64,000 bases of DNA from Galeopsis tetrahit (lineage: Eukaryota; Streptophyta; Magnoliopsida; Lamiales; Lamiaceae). The stretch lies in the NCBI GenBank assembly GCA_963675135.1, contig OY776131.1, forward strand, positions 33,007,381 through 33,071,380, written 5' to 3'. Below, piece by piece: positions 1 through 12,200 of the stretch; within the stretch, counting starts at the first letter, position 1, and the number at the start of each line of letters is the position of its first letter. The translations under genes and the position numbers were made by a program. A model generated the notes under the pieces. The model worked only from the letters and a program-made list of their open reading frames with translations. It was not told the DNA's origin and did no database searches.

Positions 1-179
1 ATACTCAATAGTAAAATAGAAAAAATATTCAAAAATTAATTATTTAAATAAAATAAACACATTTTAAAAAAAAAAAAAAAAAAAATGAGCACACTTTTGG
101 TGGACGGAGAGAGTAAGTGTTATTTTTTTTTAGAAACAGAGAGTAAGTGTTATTGATACTATTAACATATAATGTGCAC

Positions 180-260
180 CACTACCTAAGCTTTAGATCT
201 GGGTTCGAGTCATGGGAGGGGAAAAATGATGAATATTTAATGTAATTCAAAAAAAAAAAA
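180..260 (+). mobile_element. 5'-truncated tRNA-derived SINE
   Basis: A short insert with a box-B-like sequence (GGTTCGAGTC near 212) and a poly(A) tail (249-260). It is flanked by a near-perfect duplication of the target (161-179 and 261-281, ATTAACATATAATGTGCAC with one TA indel). The same family occurs in reverse at 48306-48424, where box A is also present, so this copy has lost its 5' part. No coding content. Confidence 0.7.
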
Positions 261-358
261 ATTAACATATATAATGTGCACTGTTCAAAAATATTTTTTT
301 TTTTTTTTTTTTTTTTATCGTTCTCTATTTTCTCTTTTGTTATAGAGTGTACTGTTGA

Positions 359-1091
359 GCATCTATCATACTTGACCTTCTCTCTCTAGGAGAACTCTCC
401 ATCTTCTCTCTACAAAATCCACCTCCACCGCCTGAATTAAAAAAGAAGAGTATCAGTACCGATTATCGCGCTGCCTTAATACTGCCAGCTTGAAACACCG
501 CCGCTTGCAGCCGCGCCACTTGCAACACCGCCGCTCAAGAGGTTTTTTAAGGGATTTAGTTGGGATCAATGGGTGAATCTCACCGTCGGAGCCACGGTGA
601 CCGATCGGGTGAGTCATCCGTCTGATCCCATTTTATTTTCGTTTTTTCCTTTCTGCATGTTATTTTAGTCTGTTTCTTAGTTTAGATCTGATGTTTTTAA
701 GTTCGTTTTTGCTTTTTTCTTCCTATGCCGTTATTTTCTGCTTTCGGTATTTTCCCTTTCCCCGCTGGTTTGTTTTCTTCCCTGTTATGATGGGTTTTCT
801 TCCCGTTTTCGGGTTTTCCCATGGTGGCACTTTGTTGTGCCTGTTGGAGCTGGTAGGCCTTGGGTCCGTACTTATGTGGTTTGGGAGGTTTGTAGCACAG
901 CCGTTGCTATCTTCTTAGATCGCGGAGTTTTAAGGTATGCTGGTTGATCGTTGATCATTCCACAGTTCCACCCTCTCACGATTGAGTCTGGAAATTGTGA
1001 TTTTTTGGTAGAATTTCTGTTTGGATAGGTGAAGGCATGTGATATGTAATTTAACTCCTACCTGTAATTCTACTTCCTTAAAAAAAAAAAA
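359..1091 (+). mobile_element. poly(A)-tailed retroposon, copy 1
   Basis: A 0.73-kb element with a pyrimidine- and GC-rich 5' leader, a short conserved ORF beginning at the ATG at 569, and a poly(A) tail at 1080-1091. A 13-bp target duplication (AGTGTAYTGTTGA, 346-358 and 1092-1104, one mismatch) proves target-primed insertion. It matches the minus-strand element at 40215-41066 along nearly its whole length, including the core GGAGCCACGGTGACCGATCG. There is no RT domain. It is probably a non-autonomous or internally deleted LINE derivative mobilised by a LINE in trans; the parent element is not identified. Confidence 0.8.
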
Positions 1092-1136
1092 AGTGTATTG
1101 TTGATTTTAAACTCACCGACATTTTGTAAAATGATA

Positions 1137-1547
1137 CTTCCTCTGTCCTCAAAAGTTTAATAGCATCGAATAAATCGCAATATCTTATCTTGATTTGATT
1201 TCTACAATTATGAGATTATATATTCTAAATTAATTTTTTTTTTCCATATAATAGAATTTTTTTAGAGAGAAAGTCTTCTATTCTATATAAAAACTACTGT
1301 ACTCGTACTCCTCAATTATATTTAATGAAATCATTTTATTCTCATTATAATAAAATTATTTAAAGTTATTTTTCGTTTCAATAAAAACTATACATTCTCC
1401 CTTTAACATATACTTTCTATTACATCACTTTTAATATATATATATTTCCTCTTTCTATTACATCACTTTTAATATATATATATTTTATTATATTTTTTAA
1501 TTTTCATGTTAAAATCTTATGAATAGCTTTTATATGTTAGAAGGGAG
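1137..1547. mobile_element. Stowaway-like MITE
   Basis: Ends CTTCCTCTGTCC and its inverted partner (AGAAGGGAG) are flanked by TA on both sides (1135-1136, 1548-1549), as expected for Tc1/mariner Stowaway elements. Inside, a 33-bp stretch ending in a TA run is tandemly duplicated (about 1417-1483). No coding content. Confidence 0.6.
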
Positions 1548-1735
1548 TAATATTTACTCCACCAAACATTGTAGATAGAGTTTCCTTGATCCGGAATCCG
1601 GATTCATTGAAGTTTTTTGCCCCAAAATTGTAAATATGTATTCCAAATCCAATTTTATAGTTCCAAGAATCCAAGTTCCAACCCAGGGCTGGTTAACAAA
1701 TTTTCTTTTTTCAACTATTAACATGCACAAGTACT

Positions 1736-1737
<2 letters not shown>

Positions 1738-1776
<39 letters not shown>

Positions 1777-2723
1777 GTTTACAAGATCATCAATACATGA
1801 TACATAAAACAATTCTAATCTCTAGATCTTCAAAACCACATCGAATCAACTCGGCATCGTTGCCCCAACCAATCGCGAGGAAGAGGAAAACGAGTGAAAC
1901 CTTTGACCACCAAGAGAGCACAGATCTTCATTCTTCAATACGAGACACCCCACACTAAGGTCTCAACATATCAAACAAATAGAGATAAAACATACAGCCA
2001 AAGGATCACCAAGCACCGAAAATTCTCAAGAGACATTCAAGTCTCAATCTCCAACAGGTCCCAAACGAGGGGAAAACGGAGTCCCAAAAGAGGGGAAAAC
2101 GGGGTCCCATAAAAGGGCAGCAGGCCGCATATAGCGTAGAGGAGTCGGATAAAACCGACGGCAACAGAAAATAAAAAACAAGGAAACATAACACTACAAA
2201 AACATAAAAATAAATCTATCTAAAACCATAAAAAAGGAGAACAACTGATAAATTATCCAAACGGTCACCGTGGCTCCGTTAGGATTAATCTACCTGTTGG
2301 ACCCTACCATTCACTATAAAAAGGCTACATAAACTAAGTTAAATCATGGACTGAAGAGAAAAAAAAAAACCTAAGGGAAGGCGGCTGTAGTGGCGGTGGT
2401 GGAAGGCGACGGAGGCGGCGGCAACGTTACGGTGATTTCTAGTTAGATTTAGACAGATCTGTACCCATTTCGAATATAGATGGTGTAGGAAAGATGGGCG
2501 GTAGTGGTGGTACACCCCTTGACACGGCGGCGGCGGCGAGCACGCCGAAAGCGAAAAATCTTCGTCACTCTACATACCTTCAAACTTGAGAAGAGGGGAG
2601 TAGGAGTGGGAGGGAGAGTAGGTGGGGCGCGGTGGGGGCTGCGTGTATGAAATGTAGTTAGTTAATAATACGGAGTATAATGTAGAGAACTATTTTAGGA
2701 AGAAATTATGAATTATGAATTTT
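1738..2723 (-). mobile_element. poly(A)-tailed retroposon, copy 3 (longer variant)
   Basis: A minus-strand retroposon. Its tail is the 34-nt T-run at 1739-1773, and a 15-bp target duplication (ATGCACAAGTACTAA, 1723-1737 and 2724-2738) brackets it. It shares the core GGAGCCACGGTGACCG (around 2266-2281) and the gene-like CCGCCGCC-rich leader with copies at 359 and 40215. The 3' half matches the fragment at 52500-53010. Short ORFs across it are not conserved between copies. Confidence 0.75.
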
Positions 2724-2806
2724 ATGCACAAGTACTAAGTAGTTTAAGTATAAGAAAAAAAAGTTTAACCAACTATTATGTTTAACGTAATGGGCCATCT
2801 TGATTT

Positions 2807-3677
2807 GGGTTAATTGCAAAAAAAATCACGACCTTTAGTAGATTTATCAATTACAACATAAACTTTTTTTCTTTGCAATTTCATACACCAACTTTTTTAA
2901 TTTTACAATTTAATGCACCAACAAATTTTTCGATCAATTTTAAATTGATGTGGCGCCAAAAAGATCAAAATCGCCACATTGACGCCAAGTAAAACTGCCG
3001 ATTAATTAATTATTACTATTTTTTAATGAAAAAAAAAACAATTTTAATACTTAAAAAATACAAAATTAAACAAGTCCTTATTAATAATTATTCTAAACGC
3101 ACACAAAGACATAATTATATTCACTCAGAATTTGCAACCCCTATAATTACATGGAGTATTTTTTTTATTTTTTCTTGTTTATGCTATTGGTGTGTTTTTA
3201 GGAAAAATTAAGTCAATAGAAAAAATAGAATTGTGATTAGTTAATAAAATTGATTTCTCATGCTCTCTTCCCAAATTCCATGGAGAATAAGAGATTCCAT
3301 GGAGAATAAGAGCACCGCGAATCTAAGCCCATCATAAACAAACAAATCGATTGAAGGATTGACAAATTGAAGAATGTGATTAAAATTTATGTGCAAATAA
3401 GAGCTTGTTTAATTTATTTATTTTATTTTTTTGAGTTTTAAAATTGATTTTTTCATTAAAAAATAGTAATAATTAATTAGTGGACAGTTTTACTTGGCGC
3501 CAATATGGAGATTTTGATCTTTTCGGCCCCACATCATTTTAAAATTAATCGAAAAATTTGCCGGTGCATTAAATTGTAAAACTAAAAAAGTTGGTGTATC
3601 GAATTGCAAAGAAAAAAAGTATATGTTGTAATTGATAAATCTACTAAAGGTAGTGATTTTTTTTTTGCAATTAACCC
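2807..3677. mobile_element. Mutator-like long-TIR element, non-autonomous
   Basis: An 871-bp element with terminal inverted repeats of roughly 225 bp (2807-3030 and 3446-3677, outermost bases GGGTTAATTGC). It is bounded by a perfect 9-bp target duplication TCTTGATTT (2798-2806 and 3678-3686). The long TIR plus 9-bp duplication fits MULEs. The internal 0.4 kb has no transposase; it contains a direct 19-bp repeat (ATTCCATGGAGAATAAGAG, about 3275-3312). Confidence 0.85.
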
Positions 3678-4065
3678 TCTTGATTTATATTTAGAATATG
3701 AGACTTTTATTAATCTAGGGCCTGAGAAATAAAATAATTATAGAAAATCAAATTAAACTTTAAATTTTGGATTTTAATTTTAAATCTGTTTTAATCTTTC
3801 ATAGTTATCTTGCATGTGATAAAAGGACAAATAACCCCATTCTTCTGGGAAATGACAACTGCTCTTGAACTCAGGTCAAGAAATATTACCTCCGGAGTAG
3901 GGGACTGTATCATCGTATAATATTTCGTGCAACATTGAAATGGGTTTTCAGATCCATTTAAACTCTACTATAAATTTCTCAATTTATCATTTTGATATCT
4001 ACATCTACAAATTTTTTATAATATTTTTGATAAATAAAATACAGTATCTTCTAAATTTATATTCA

Positions 4066-4882
4066 GGGTAGGTCTGGACTCGAGTGCATATTGTGCACTC
4101 AAGTCCAGTAAATTTAGTTAATTTTAGTGTTACACTTTTTAATTATGCGACTTACACTTTTTGATAAACGGTGTTGCACTTTCAGCTGTACTAACTTGCA
4201 CTTTTTCATGACTTACACTTTTTTATGTATCTTTTCAATTATATTGCACTTTTCAGCTGTACTGACTTGCATTTTTCCATGACTTACACTTTTTGGTAAA
4301 ATGGTGTTACACTTTTCAATTATTAAATTGTATAATAATATTTTTATTTATAGTGACTTACACTTTTTAATAATATTGTGTTGCACTTTTCAATTTAATA
4401 ACTTACACTTTTCATTAAAAATTGTGATACTGACTTGCACTTTTTAATAATATTGTGTTGCACTTTTCAGTTATAGACTCTTACACTTTTCAGTTATATT
4501 GACTTACACTTTTTATTAATATTGTGATGCTCTTTTCAGTAATACTGACTTGCGCATTTCAGAAATATTGTATTTCACTTTTTAGTTATACTAACTTATA
4601 TTTTTAGTAAATATGGTGTTGCACTTTTTTGTTATATCGACTTACATTTTTTAGTAATTTTGTGTTGCATTTTTTATTGAATGAAAGTTTTCTTTAAAAA
4701 TTTAATTTAAATGGAGAATGTGTATATTTTTAAGTAAAAACAAAAAAAGAAACGAAAAAAAAAGTAAGAAATGAAATAAAAAGAGCTATTTTATAGGTCA
4801 TGTAGTTATTTTTATAATAATAATATAAAAAAAATTGGACTAGGGTGTACAACATGAACTCAAGTGTATACTAGACTAAACC
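4066..4882. mobile_element. Mutator-like element carrying a TTACACTTTT minisatellite
   Basis: An 817-bp element with imperfect terminal inverted repeats (about 40 bp, GGGTAGGTCTGG at the left) and a perfect 9-bp target duplication TTATATTCA (4057-4065 and 4883-4891). The left TIR is itself a hairpin (4075-4088 against 4094-4107). The body from about 4115 to 4670 is a degenerate tandem array of the word TTACACTTTT or TTGCACTTTT in alternating longer units. No ORF. Confidence 0.7.
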
Positions 4883-4946
4883 TTATATTCATACATTTCA
4901 CTCTTATTTTTCTATAATGCCACTAAATTTTACTTTTACACCTTAT

Positions 4947-5263
4947 TAGTTATGCGTAAACCGAAATCGTAATCGGGCGGCTCGTAACAACCGTTTATGG
5001 TTAAAAAAAACGAACTGTAAAAAGGCAGTTCGATTTTGGTTATGGATTTTTAAAACCGGGCATTTTGGTTAAACAGTTGATTTTACGATTTTTATTTTTT
5101 TATTATACACAATTCTTCTATTTTTTGTACACAATTTTTCTATTTACTAAGTATAAATTTAAGTGATATAATTTGTATTAAATTCTAGTAATGTATTTAA
5201 AAAAAATATTAAAACGAACAAAAAACGATCGAACCGCCGATTTTAATGGTTTGCGCATGTCTA
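4947..5263. mobile_element. hAT-like non-autonomous element (TAGACATGC family)
   Basis: The left end TAGTTATGCGTAAACC and the inverted right end (reverse complement TAGACATGCGCAAACC) match at 13 of 16 positions. The GGTTCGGTTTT-type subterminal words resemble those of the large hAT element at 30193-38225. The 8-bp target duplication is decayed (CACCTTAT against TATTTTAT). Confidence 0.5.
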
Positions 5264-5519
5264 TATTTTATCTTTTCTCCTCCTTAATCACATCACTTGT
5301 ATTATATTCCCTTCGTTCCACAATAACTTTCATAAGTATATGAAGACATATATTAAAAAAAATGTAATGATTAGTAGAGTTTTGAGTTTTATAAACTTTT
5401 ATGTATAAAGTAAATAAATTAGTAGACTTGTGTGTATGTGTAAAGATAAAAGTAATGACATTTTGTGTAAGATTGTCAATATTGAGAGGGTTTATTTTAT
5501 AAAGAGTTGTCTATTATAA

Positions 5520-5670
5520 GGGCATGTTTGATAGCAAATACTGATTATCTAAAATTAGATGATATCTAAACTTTATAAATTTTAAAGCGGAATCTACCCT
5601 TAATCTAAGTTATCAAATAAAAATGATACTCCAGTTAATCTAGATTTAATTTAAGCTATCAAAGATGGCC
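5520..5670. mobile_element. PIF/Harbinger-like (Tourist) MITE
   Basis: A 151-bp element with 16-bp TIRs (GGGCATGTTTGATAGC at left, 14 of 16 matching at right) and a TAA duplication (5517-5519, 5671-5673). It appears inserted in an older Stowaway-like sequence, since GTTCCACAATAACTTTCATA near 5320 and a GATGGAGGGAG end near 5800 surround it. Confidence 0.6.
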
Positions 5671-5673
5671 TAA

Positions 5674-6270
5674 GAATGTAAAAATTATTGTAAAACATCA
5701 CAAAAAGAAAAACGTGAAAGTTATGACGAAGAGTGTTTTTACTGTTTAACCACCGGTCTTAATCTATTTTGCCTAAAATTCGCAGAAAGCTTATAGATGG
5801 AGGGAGCACTAAAATACTTCTAAGGGCACAAGCACAACTATTTATACTCAGATTTTTTATGAATACATACATGTAAAGTATATTGAACAAAAATAGAATC
5901 TCAATAGCACCTTTTTTATTAGTTTATGATATTACAACCTTATGAAAGCCATTTGTTACTTGATTGCCCATTTAAATTGGAAATTTTTTAGATTTGAGAA
6001 GATTGCGAAAATTTCTCCAAATCTCAAGGATTCTAGGGTTGATGAGAGGATAAAATATTGAAATGTACAAAGCTCAGGTCCTCACTTCCAAATCAACTTT
6101 CTGCAAAATATGGCTCAGAATGTGAAAGTAATACTGTGTTCCCATGGTGTAAAGCAGAAAGGGCATATATATAAACGAAAATGGGATTTGTGCAGTTGGA
6201 TCGCAGTATACCAACTTACATAATTATATACAAGAATCGAAAACACCAGTTAATCATAAGCAACTCTATG
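5674..6270. other. 3' flank of the MINIYO gene, no gene seen
   Basis: AT-rich DNA between the MITE and the stop codon of the minus-strand MINIYO gene. It should include that gene's 3' UTR and poly(A) signal. I see no ORF, tRNA or repeat boundary beyond the likely right end of the older Stowaway around 5800. Confidence 0.4.
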
Positions 6271-9200
6271 CTATCGTGTTGAACTGATACAACAGGACTT
6301 CAGCTTTTGCAGCTCATTTGCCTGTCCATCATCACAAAACTCTTTCAATACCTGCAACCTCTTTTCTATCTCTATGGACGGGGCAGCTGTCTCTGCTACG
6401 CCTTGTGGCTCGTACAATATTAGCTTCACCATCATCCCCTGCCCACAAACATATTAGCACTGTGCAAAAGGTGCAATTTTGACCAAATTTTAACTAAAAT
6501 TTTCAACCAAGCGACTTGTTTATATTATTTTTGCAAATCACAGAAAATAACAGACGAAAAGTATTAGTTCATGTGATAAAAATATCTTCTTATATGATGA
6601 AGAATATTAGTTAATCTTGACAAAGTACTAATATTGTTCAGCCAACAAACAAATACTTTTGTTTGTATGAACTAATATTTTTCTTCATATGAACAAGTAC
6701 TTCTCATGAGATTATTTTATTTTTTATGAATAAATCAAAATTTCACCATGCATCCGGTGCGCATAAGTTTTTGCCATCAAGTATTTATTTAATCATGTCA
6801 AAATTTGTTTGCATAAACACACACACACACTCATGTGTTAATTTAGTTTCCAGACAATTATCATACCTCGTGTTGTTGTTTGCGAGAAAAGTCACGCAAC
6901 AGAGATTTTGCAAGTTTCTTACGGAGTGCGAGTGTATCAGAAGCGACGTTCCCGAAAATGAATGATGAAAGATGGTGCAGGACCAGTGAAAATGTTACTG
7001 AACTCCGCTTTGCTGCTTTGTCGAGGGCCCCAGATACCCATGATTTCAAGTAGGCTTCAAGGATCCTCTCATCATCCTGCATCAATTCAAGATCAAAAAC
7101 CATTTCATGTGACAACTGCAATCTGAATATAGGCCCCATTAATACCAAAATTGTTAACTCGTCAAAGAATCTTCTCTTATCGTGTCCACCTAAACTAGCA
7201 TTTCACAAGCTGAGAGATGCCTTAACTGTTACTTTATTGCTATAGCATGTGGAAATACTTTGAAACAGAGAGGACAGGAAAAAAACTTTCAAGTGAGAAA
7301 GAATGGGCAGAAAAATTCTTTATGACTGCACAGCGTCAGAGATGATCATTTTTTCAAATGACCTAACTGGAAAAGCTTGGGAATTTTCACTAATTATGTA
7401 TGCAGCATTTTTTTATCTATCAAACCTTTTAAGCTAATTAGAATAAAAAAATTCACTCAAAGTACCTCAATAGGTTCAAGATAGCCCTCAGTCTTCGCAA
7501 AGCATTTATCTAGAGGCGGCAAAAGTTCAAGAGCACGAGCATTAGATAAGGCATTCCATGTGGCAAGCCTTATGGAAGCTTCAACCGATCTGTGTAAATA
7601 AATTGCAACTTGCCGCCCAAATAACATGTCACCATAAGATTCAGCAGTAAATTGCTCCACTAGCAATTCGATAAATGTAGAGTAGTTCTCATGGATGTCC
7701 GATTCAAATTTCAGCAACTTCAAATTCATTTTACCATCTGGAACCATTTTTTCGTCAAGGATTTCAGCATAAACATTCTGCAGAGTTTCATAGACATCCC
7801 TGCTCTTAGCATCTTCAAGAACGTCCATTCCAGTAAGTAAGACTACAGACATTGCATGAAGTTTCCAAACAACTGGAACATACTTAACAGCAGGGAAAAA
7901 CTCAGAGCTAAAGGAAGTAGAGATTGCTTCAATACCCAGGAGAAAAAAGAGTCCACCCTTTGCAATTTCAGCAAAATTTGAGGGCACCTCGATATAGGTT
8001 GCTTTGTTAGATGTCTTGCCACACTGAATGATGGTGATTGCACTGAGAAACCAATGTGGAGGAAGGGGCAATCTCTGGTAAGCCCACTCTGATCTCAAAG
8101 AAGATGATTCTTCACTAGCCATGTTTGCTGTATCCATATCTTCATGAATAGTTTCCAAAGAACGAACATCTTTCTTCACAGATTTGCTGATTTCATCAGT
8201 TGCTTTCCGTTTCTTTCCAGCCAGCCACCTGTTTCTGAAGTGAGTGGCCAAAACATTAGCAAACAGCAAGTACTCCTCTTCTTCATAATTCCACTTGAAA
8301 GGATCATATCCTTTTTTAAGACAAAGAAACTTCTGAATGCCAAAATCAAGATACTTCAGCACAGGAACCTGGAATATGGCTTTTAGCAACTTATCAAGGA
8401 CAGAACGATTCCCGGGACCCACAGTTAAACTAGATGTAAGGGCACAATTTAGCTTTTCCATAGCGAAAGCGAAGCCCGTTTCTTCAGCTTCAAATGGATC
8501 TTGTGAAGAAGGAATTTCAGAAATTTCAAGCAAGTAAGTGAGCAATCTTGCGTCTTGCTCAGCCAATAAAGAATTTACAGACCAATACCCCCCACCAGAG
8601 GCACCCCACCCCACGCCAACTCCTGGAGCAGGCCCACCTCGGCCAAACGTCTCAATGGACTGCATCCTTTGCCAGTCATTGATAATCAATTTCATTAAAG
8701 TGGATAGCAAAAATTGTATTTCGGTTTTACAAGACTTAAGTATTCCATTAGCAAGTACTTTATCATCCCTTGAAAGACTCTGAAACTTAGCTGGTGCAGT
8801 ATGGATATCGAGATTTGCATGTTGGATCAGCTTATCAACAGAATCAACTACTTGGACCAATCCTTGGAGGCAACACTGAGCAGATATTGCCAATTCTTGC
8901 TTTTCTTTAAGCCTCAAATGGCATAAATATTGAACTATAGAACAATTTTCAGAAGTATGGTCAATAGAAGTTGCATCACTTAGTTCTGAAAACCTGAAAT
9001 ATCCGTTTTTAATAATTTGAAGACCAATCTTAGGAACAAAGTCGGGCAACCATGGCAAATGTCCATTGGGGAAACTCATAATATCCTCTGGGATCACAGC
9101 TTTAAGCAAACTGGAAAGCATATTTAACACAGAAGATATGATCCATAATACAGAATTTACTTCCGAATCTTGCAAACTACGATTCTCACCATCATTATGT

Positions 9201-12200
9201 TGGGAGTTAATCAGTCTTGATACAAGAGGAATATTTTTCACATCTATCCATTCAAGGGCCAGATCAATTATACGACCAAAGTGAGCCCATGCCCAAGCTT
9301 CTTCATCTTGAGCAGCATCCTCCATTCTTTCATGCATTTGTGAGTAAAAATTTGGAAGTCTACAAGCTAAAACCTCAAGAAGAAGGTATGCTTCCTTTGT
9401 TATAGCAAAATATTCACTCATCACATTATTTTCAATTAGCTTCTCAATTGTAGGTACACTCAACCATGCACATAGTGCAGTAAATAGGTCAGAAAAGTCA
9501 GAAATGCTATGTCCATATTGGATTGAGACCTTCCATAGACGTAATTGTTCGACCAGCAAAGCAGATGAAAGTTTGCAAGCATTTCTCCCGGATTTTATCC
9601 ATTGATCAAGAGAAAATGGATATCGATACAAGTGCCAGGTCACCTGACGGAGAATTCCATTGTTTATAAACGCTAAGCAACTCCTCCTGTTAAGCCGAGA
9701 CAACACCTTCAAAATTCCATCAAAAAATGAAAAGAATTCTTGGTCAGCACAACAAATCCAACCCAAGTTAGCAAAATCAGCTCAGAAGTGATAACAAAGA
9801 TTAAACCATAAAGCAAAAACTTACTTTAAAGAGTGTAACAGATTTTATTTTGCAAGAGTTGATTTCCAGTTGTTCTTTCGTAGCAAATCTGCCAGCAACT
9901 GTCTGGACAAGACCTTCAAAATCTGCAACTGCAGCAGCACATGTTGGGGAATGCCTTGCTATTGCAATCAATATAGAGATTAAGCATTCTTCCAATGGTG
10001 CAGAAGGATCTGTCTGGTACCACAGGAATAGTTAGTTGTTTAGTTTGCATGGCAATAACATTTTATAGTTGGAGTTTTAATCAACTCAGGACCTGAAAAA
10101 TAGTAAAACTATCAATTAAGGGCCTTAAAGGTTTCCTATCGATTTAGGACCTGAAAATAAGAAACTATCAATTCGTGCCTAAAAGATACTAGAAACTATC
10201 AATTTAGGACTCACACTTTATAAGATCATGTTTGACGTTTTATGGTTTCTAGTTATTCAACAATATTTGTAGAAATTACCATTCATAAAAAGAAAAGATA
10301 ATTTCATGGAGTGTAAAAAAAAAGTAAGAATAACAAAATAATATATGTATGTTTATAAATAAGGCTCCATCCCATTATTATTTGTCTACTTTCCTTATTG
10401 GGATGTCCCACTTTTATTTGCACACCCACAAAAGGAAAACTCTCCATAAACTCAACTCTCACAATATCCACATATTTACACAAAATGTCATTACTTTGGG
10501 CCCATACATACACCCAATCCAACTAATTTATTTACTTTATAATAAATGTTTAAGAAATTACCCCTCAAATCTCTACTCATTACTCCTTTTTCTTATAAAA
10601 TACCAAACATGTTCTTAAAATTTGTAAGTCTTAAATTGGGAGTTTCTATCTTTCAGGTCTCAAATTGATAGTTTCCTGTTTTTCTTTCAAGTCTCGAATC
10701 AATAGGAAATCTTTCAAACCCTTAATCGACAGTTTTACTATTTTTCAGGTCCTGAATTGACAAAATTACTTTATAGTTTTGATAAGCTGACACAGAAACT
10801 TAAGACATTCGCATCAAAATGTATATCACCTCCAGGAGATGATAGATTCTTGGAATAATTCCCATTCTAACAAGACCTGCAACAAAATCCTGCCCAGCAA
10901 CGACTATATCATCTTGAATAGTGTGTTCACCTTCAGCTTTATCACCCACCAATTCCTCACCGAATTGAAGAATATTGGAAGGTTTGGTATTATACTTCCA
11001 AAAGCCACCACGAAGAAAACCTACATTAACATCTGGTTTACTTCTGAATACAGGAGCAGTACAAACATCCCTCACATAAGTTGGTGTCTTCTGAAAAAAG
11101 AAAGAATTCCTGAGTTACAAAGATGATGAACTCATGACCATGATCAACAATAAGAAAGCCTTTTTCGAGACATCAAAACCCACCTCCAAGATGTCAAATA
11201 GATTTTCATTCATATCACAGCTTATCACACGCTGAATGGCCTTGGCACAAGCAAGGATCACAATGTGGTGGTTATCATCAAGGGACAATCTGCAAAGAAT
11301 ATGGGAAAAAACCTTAGGAAGTGTAATCCAATTTGGAAGTAAATGCTTATGGAATAAAATGGGAATGAAATATACAGTCGCAAGGACACAAGTGCTTCTC
11401 ATCACCTACATTCTGATAAAAACTCAACTTCATTATCTAATAAAAATCATGTTACTCAATCAAGAATGTTATCATTTGAAACAGAGACTTTCAAGGAATT
11501 AAAAGTGCTGTTGAGCATTGGACATAGATGCAATAGAAAAACTAATCAAGATCATATAGTGAATACGATATCACCAGCCAAAGCGCCAGCTGGCTAGAAT
11601 TTATGATTGTTATAGCAAGAAATCAAGTGATGCATATGGATGAAGAGAGCTCAGACAACAAAATTTATTTTATAACTCAGCAACGAGACTTCAAACAATT
11701 TAACAACCTCATACTTAAAGCAAGAGACAGCATAACTGCATAACACACTGAATAAAACACAAAAATTGAATAATACTCCCTACCGTTAAATTTAAATGTC
11801 ATTTTAGCTATTTACACTATTTGCAATTTAAATGTTGTTTGCACTTTTCAATGTTAATTAATTACGTTTCTTCCCAAATTACCCTCAAACTCATTAAAAA
11901 TAACTTAGATAGTAATAGTCTCCAATGTCTAGTGTAGAATTCCAAAGCAACTAATTAAGGGTATAGTAGGAAGTCATTAATTTTCTTAATAGGTGCGCAT
12001 TGATATAAAGTGACATACATTTAAATAGGAGGGAGTACTATAATCATATGTGATTAGATTGACTAAACAACTGAATATAACTACACAAGTTACAACCAAG
12101 GATGCATTTTAAATTACCTCAGTGATAAAGCAAGCTCAGGTTCTGGGCCCAGAGCAAAGGCCCAAATAGCCTCCCAGTCAACAGGCCCCTCAGTCCCAGC

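Noticed and set aside
691..918. 75-aa ORF with a hydrophobic start
   Set aside because: Inside retroposon copy 1; the related copy at 40352-40633 reads a different protein, so there is no coding conservation.
8144..9405. Plus-strand ORFs at 8.1-9.4 kb
   Set aside because: They lie opposite the large MINIYO exon 8 and have no domains of their own.
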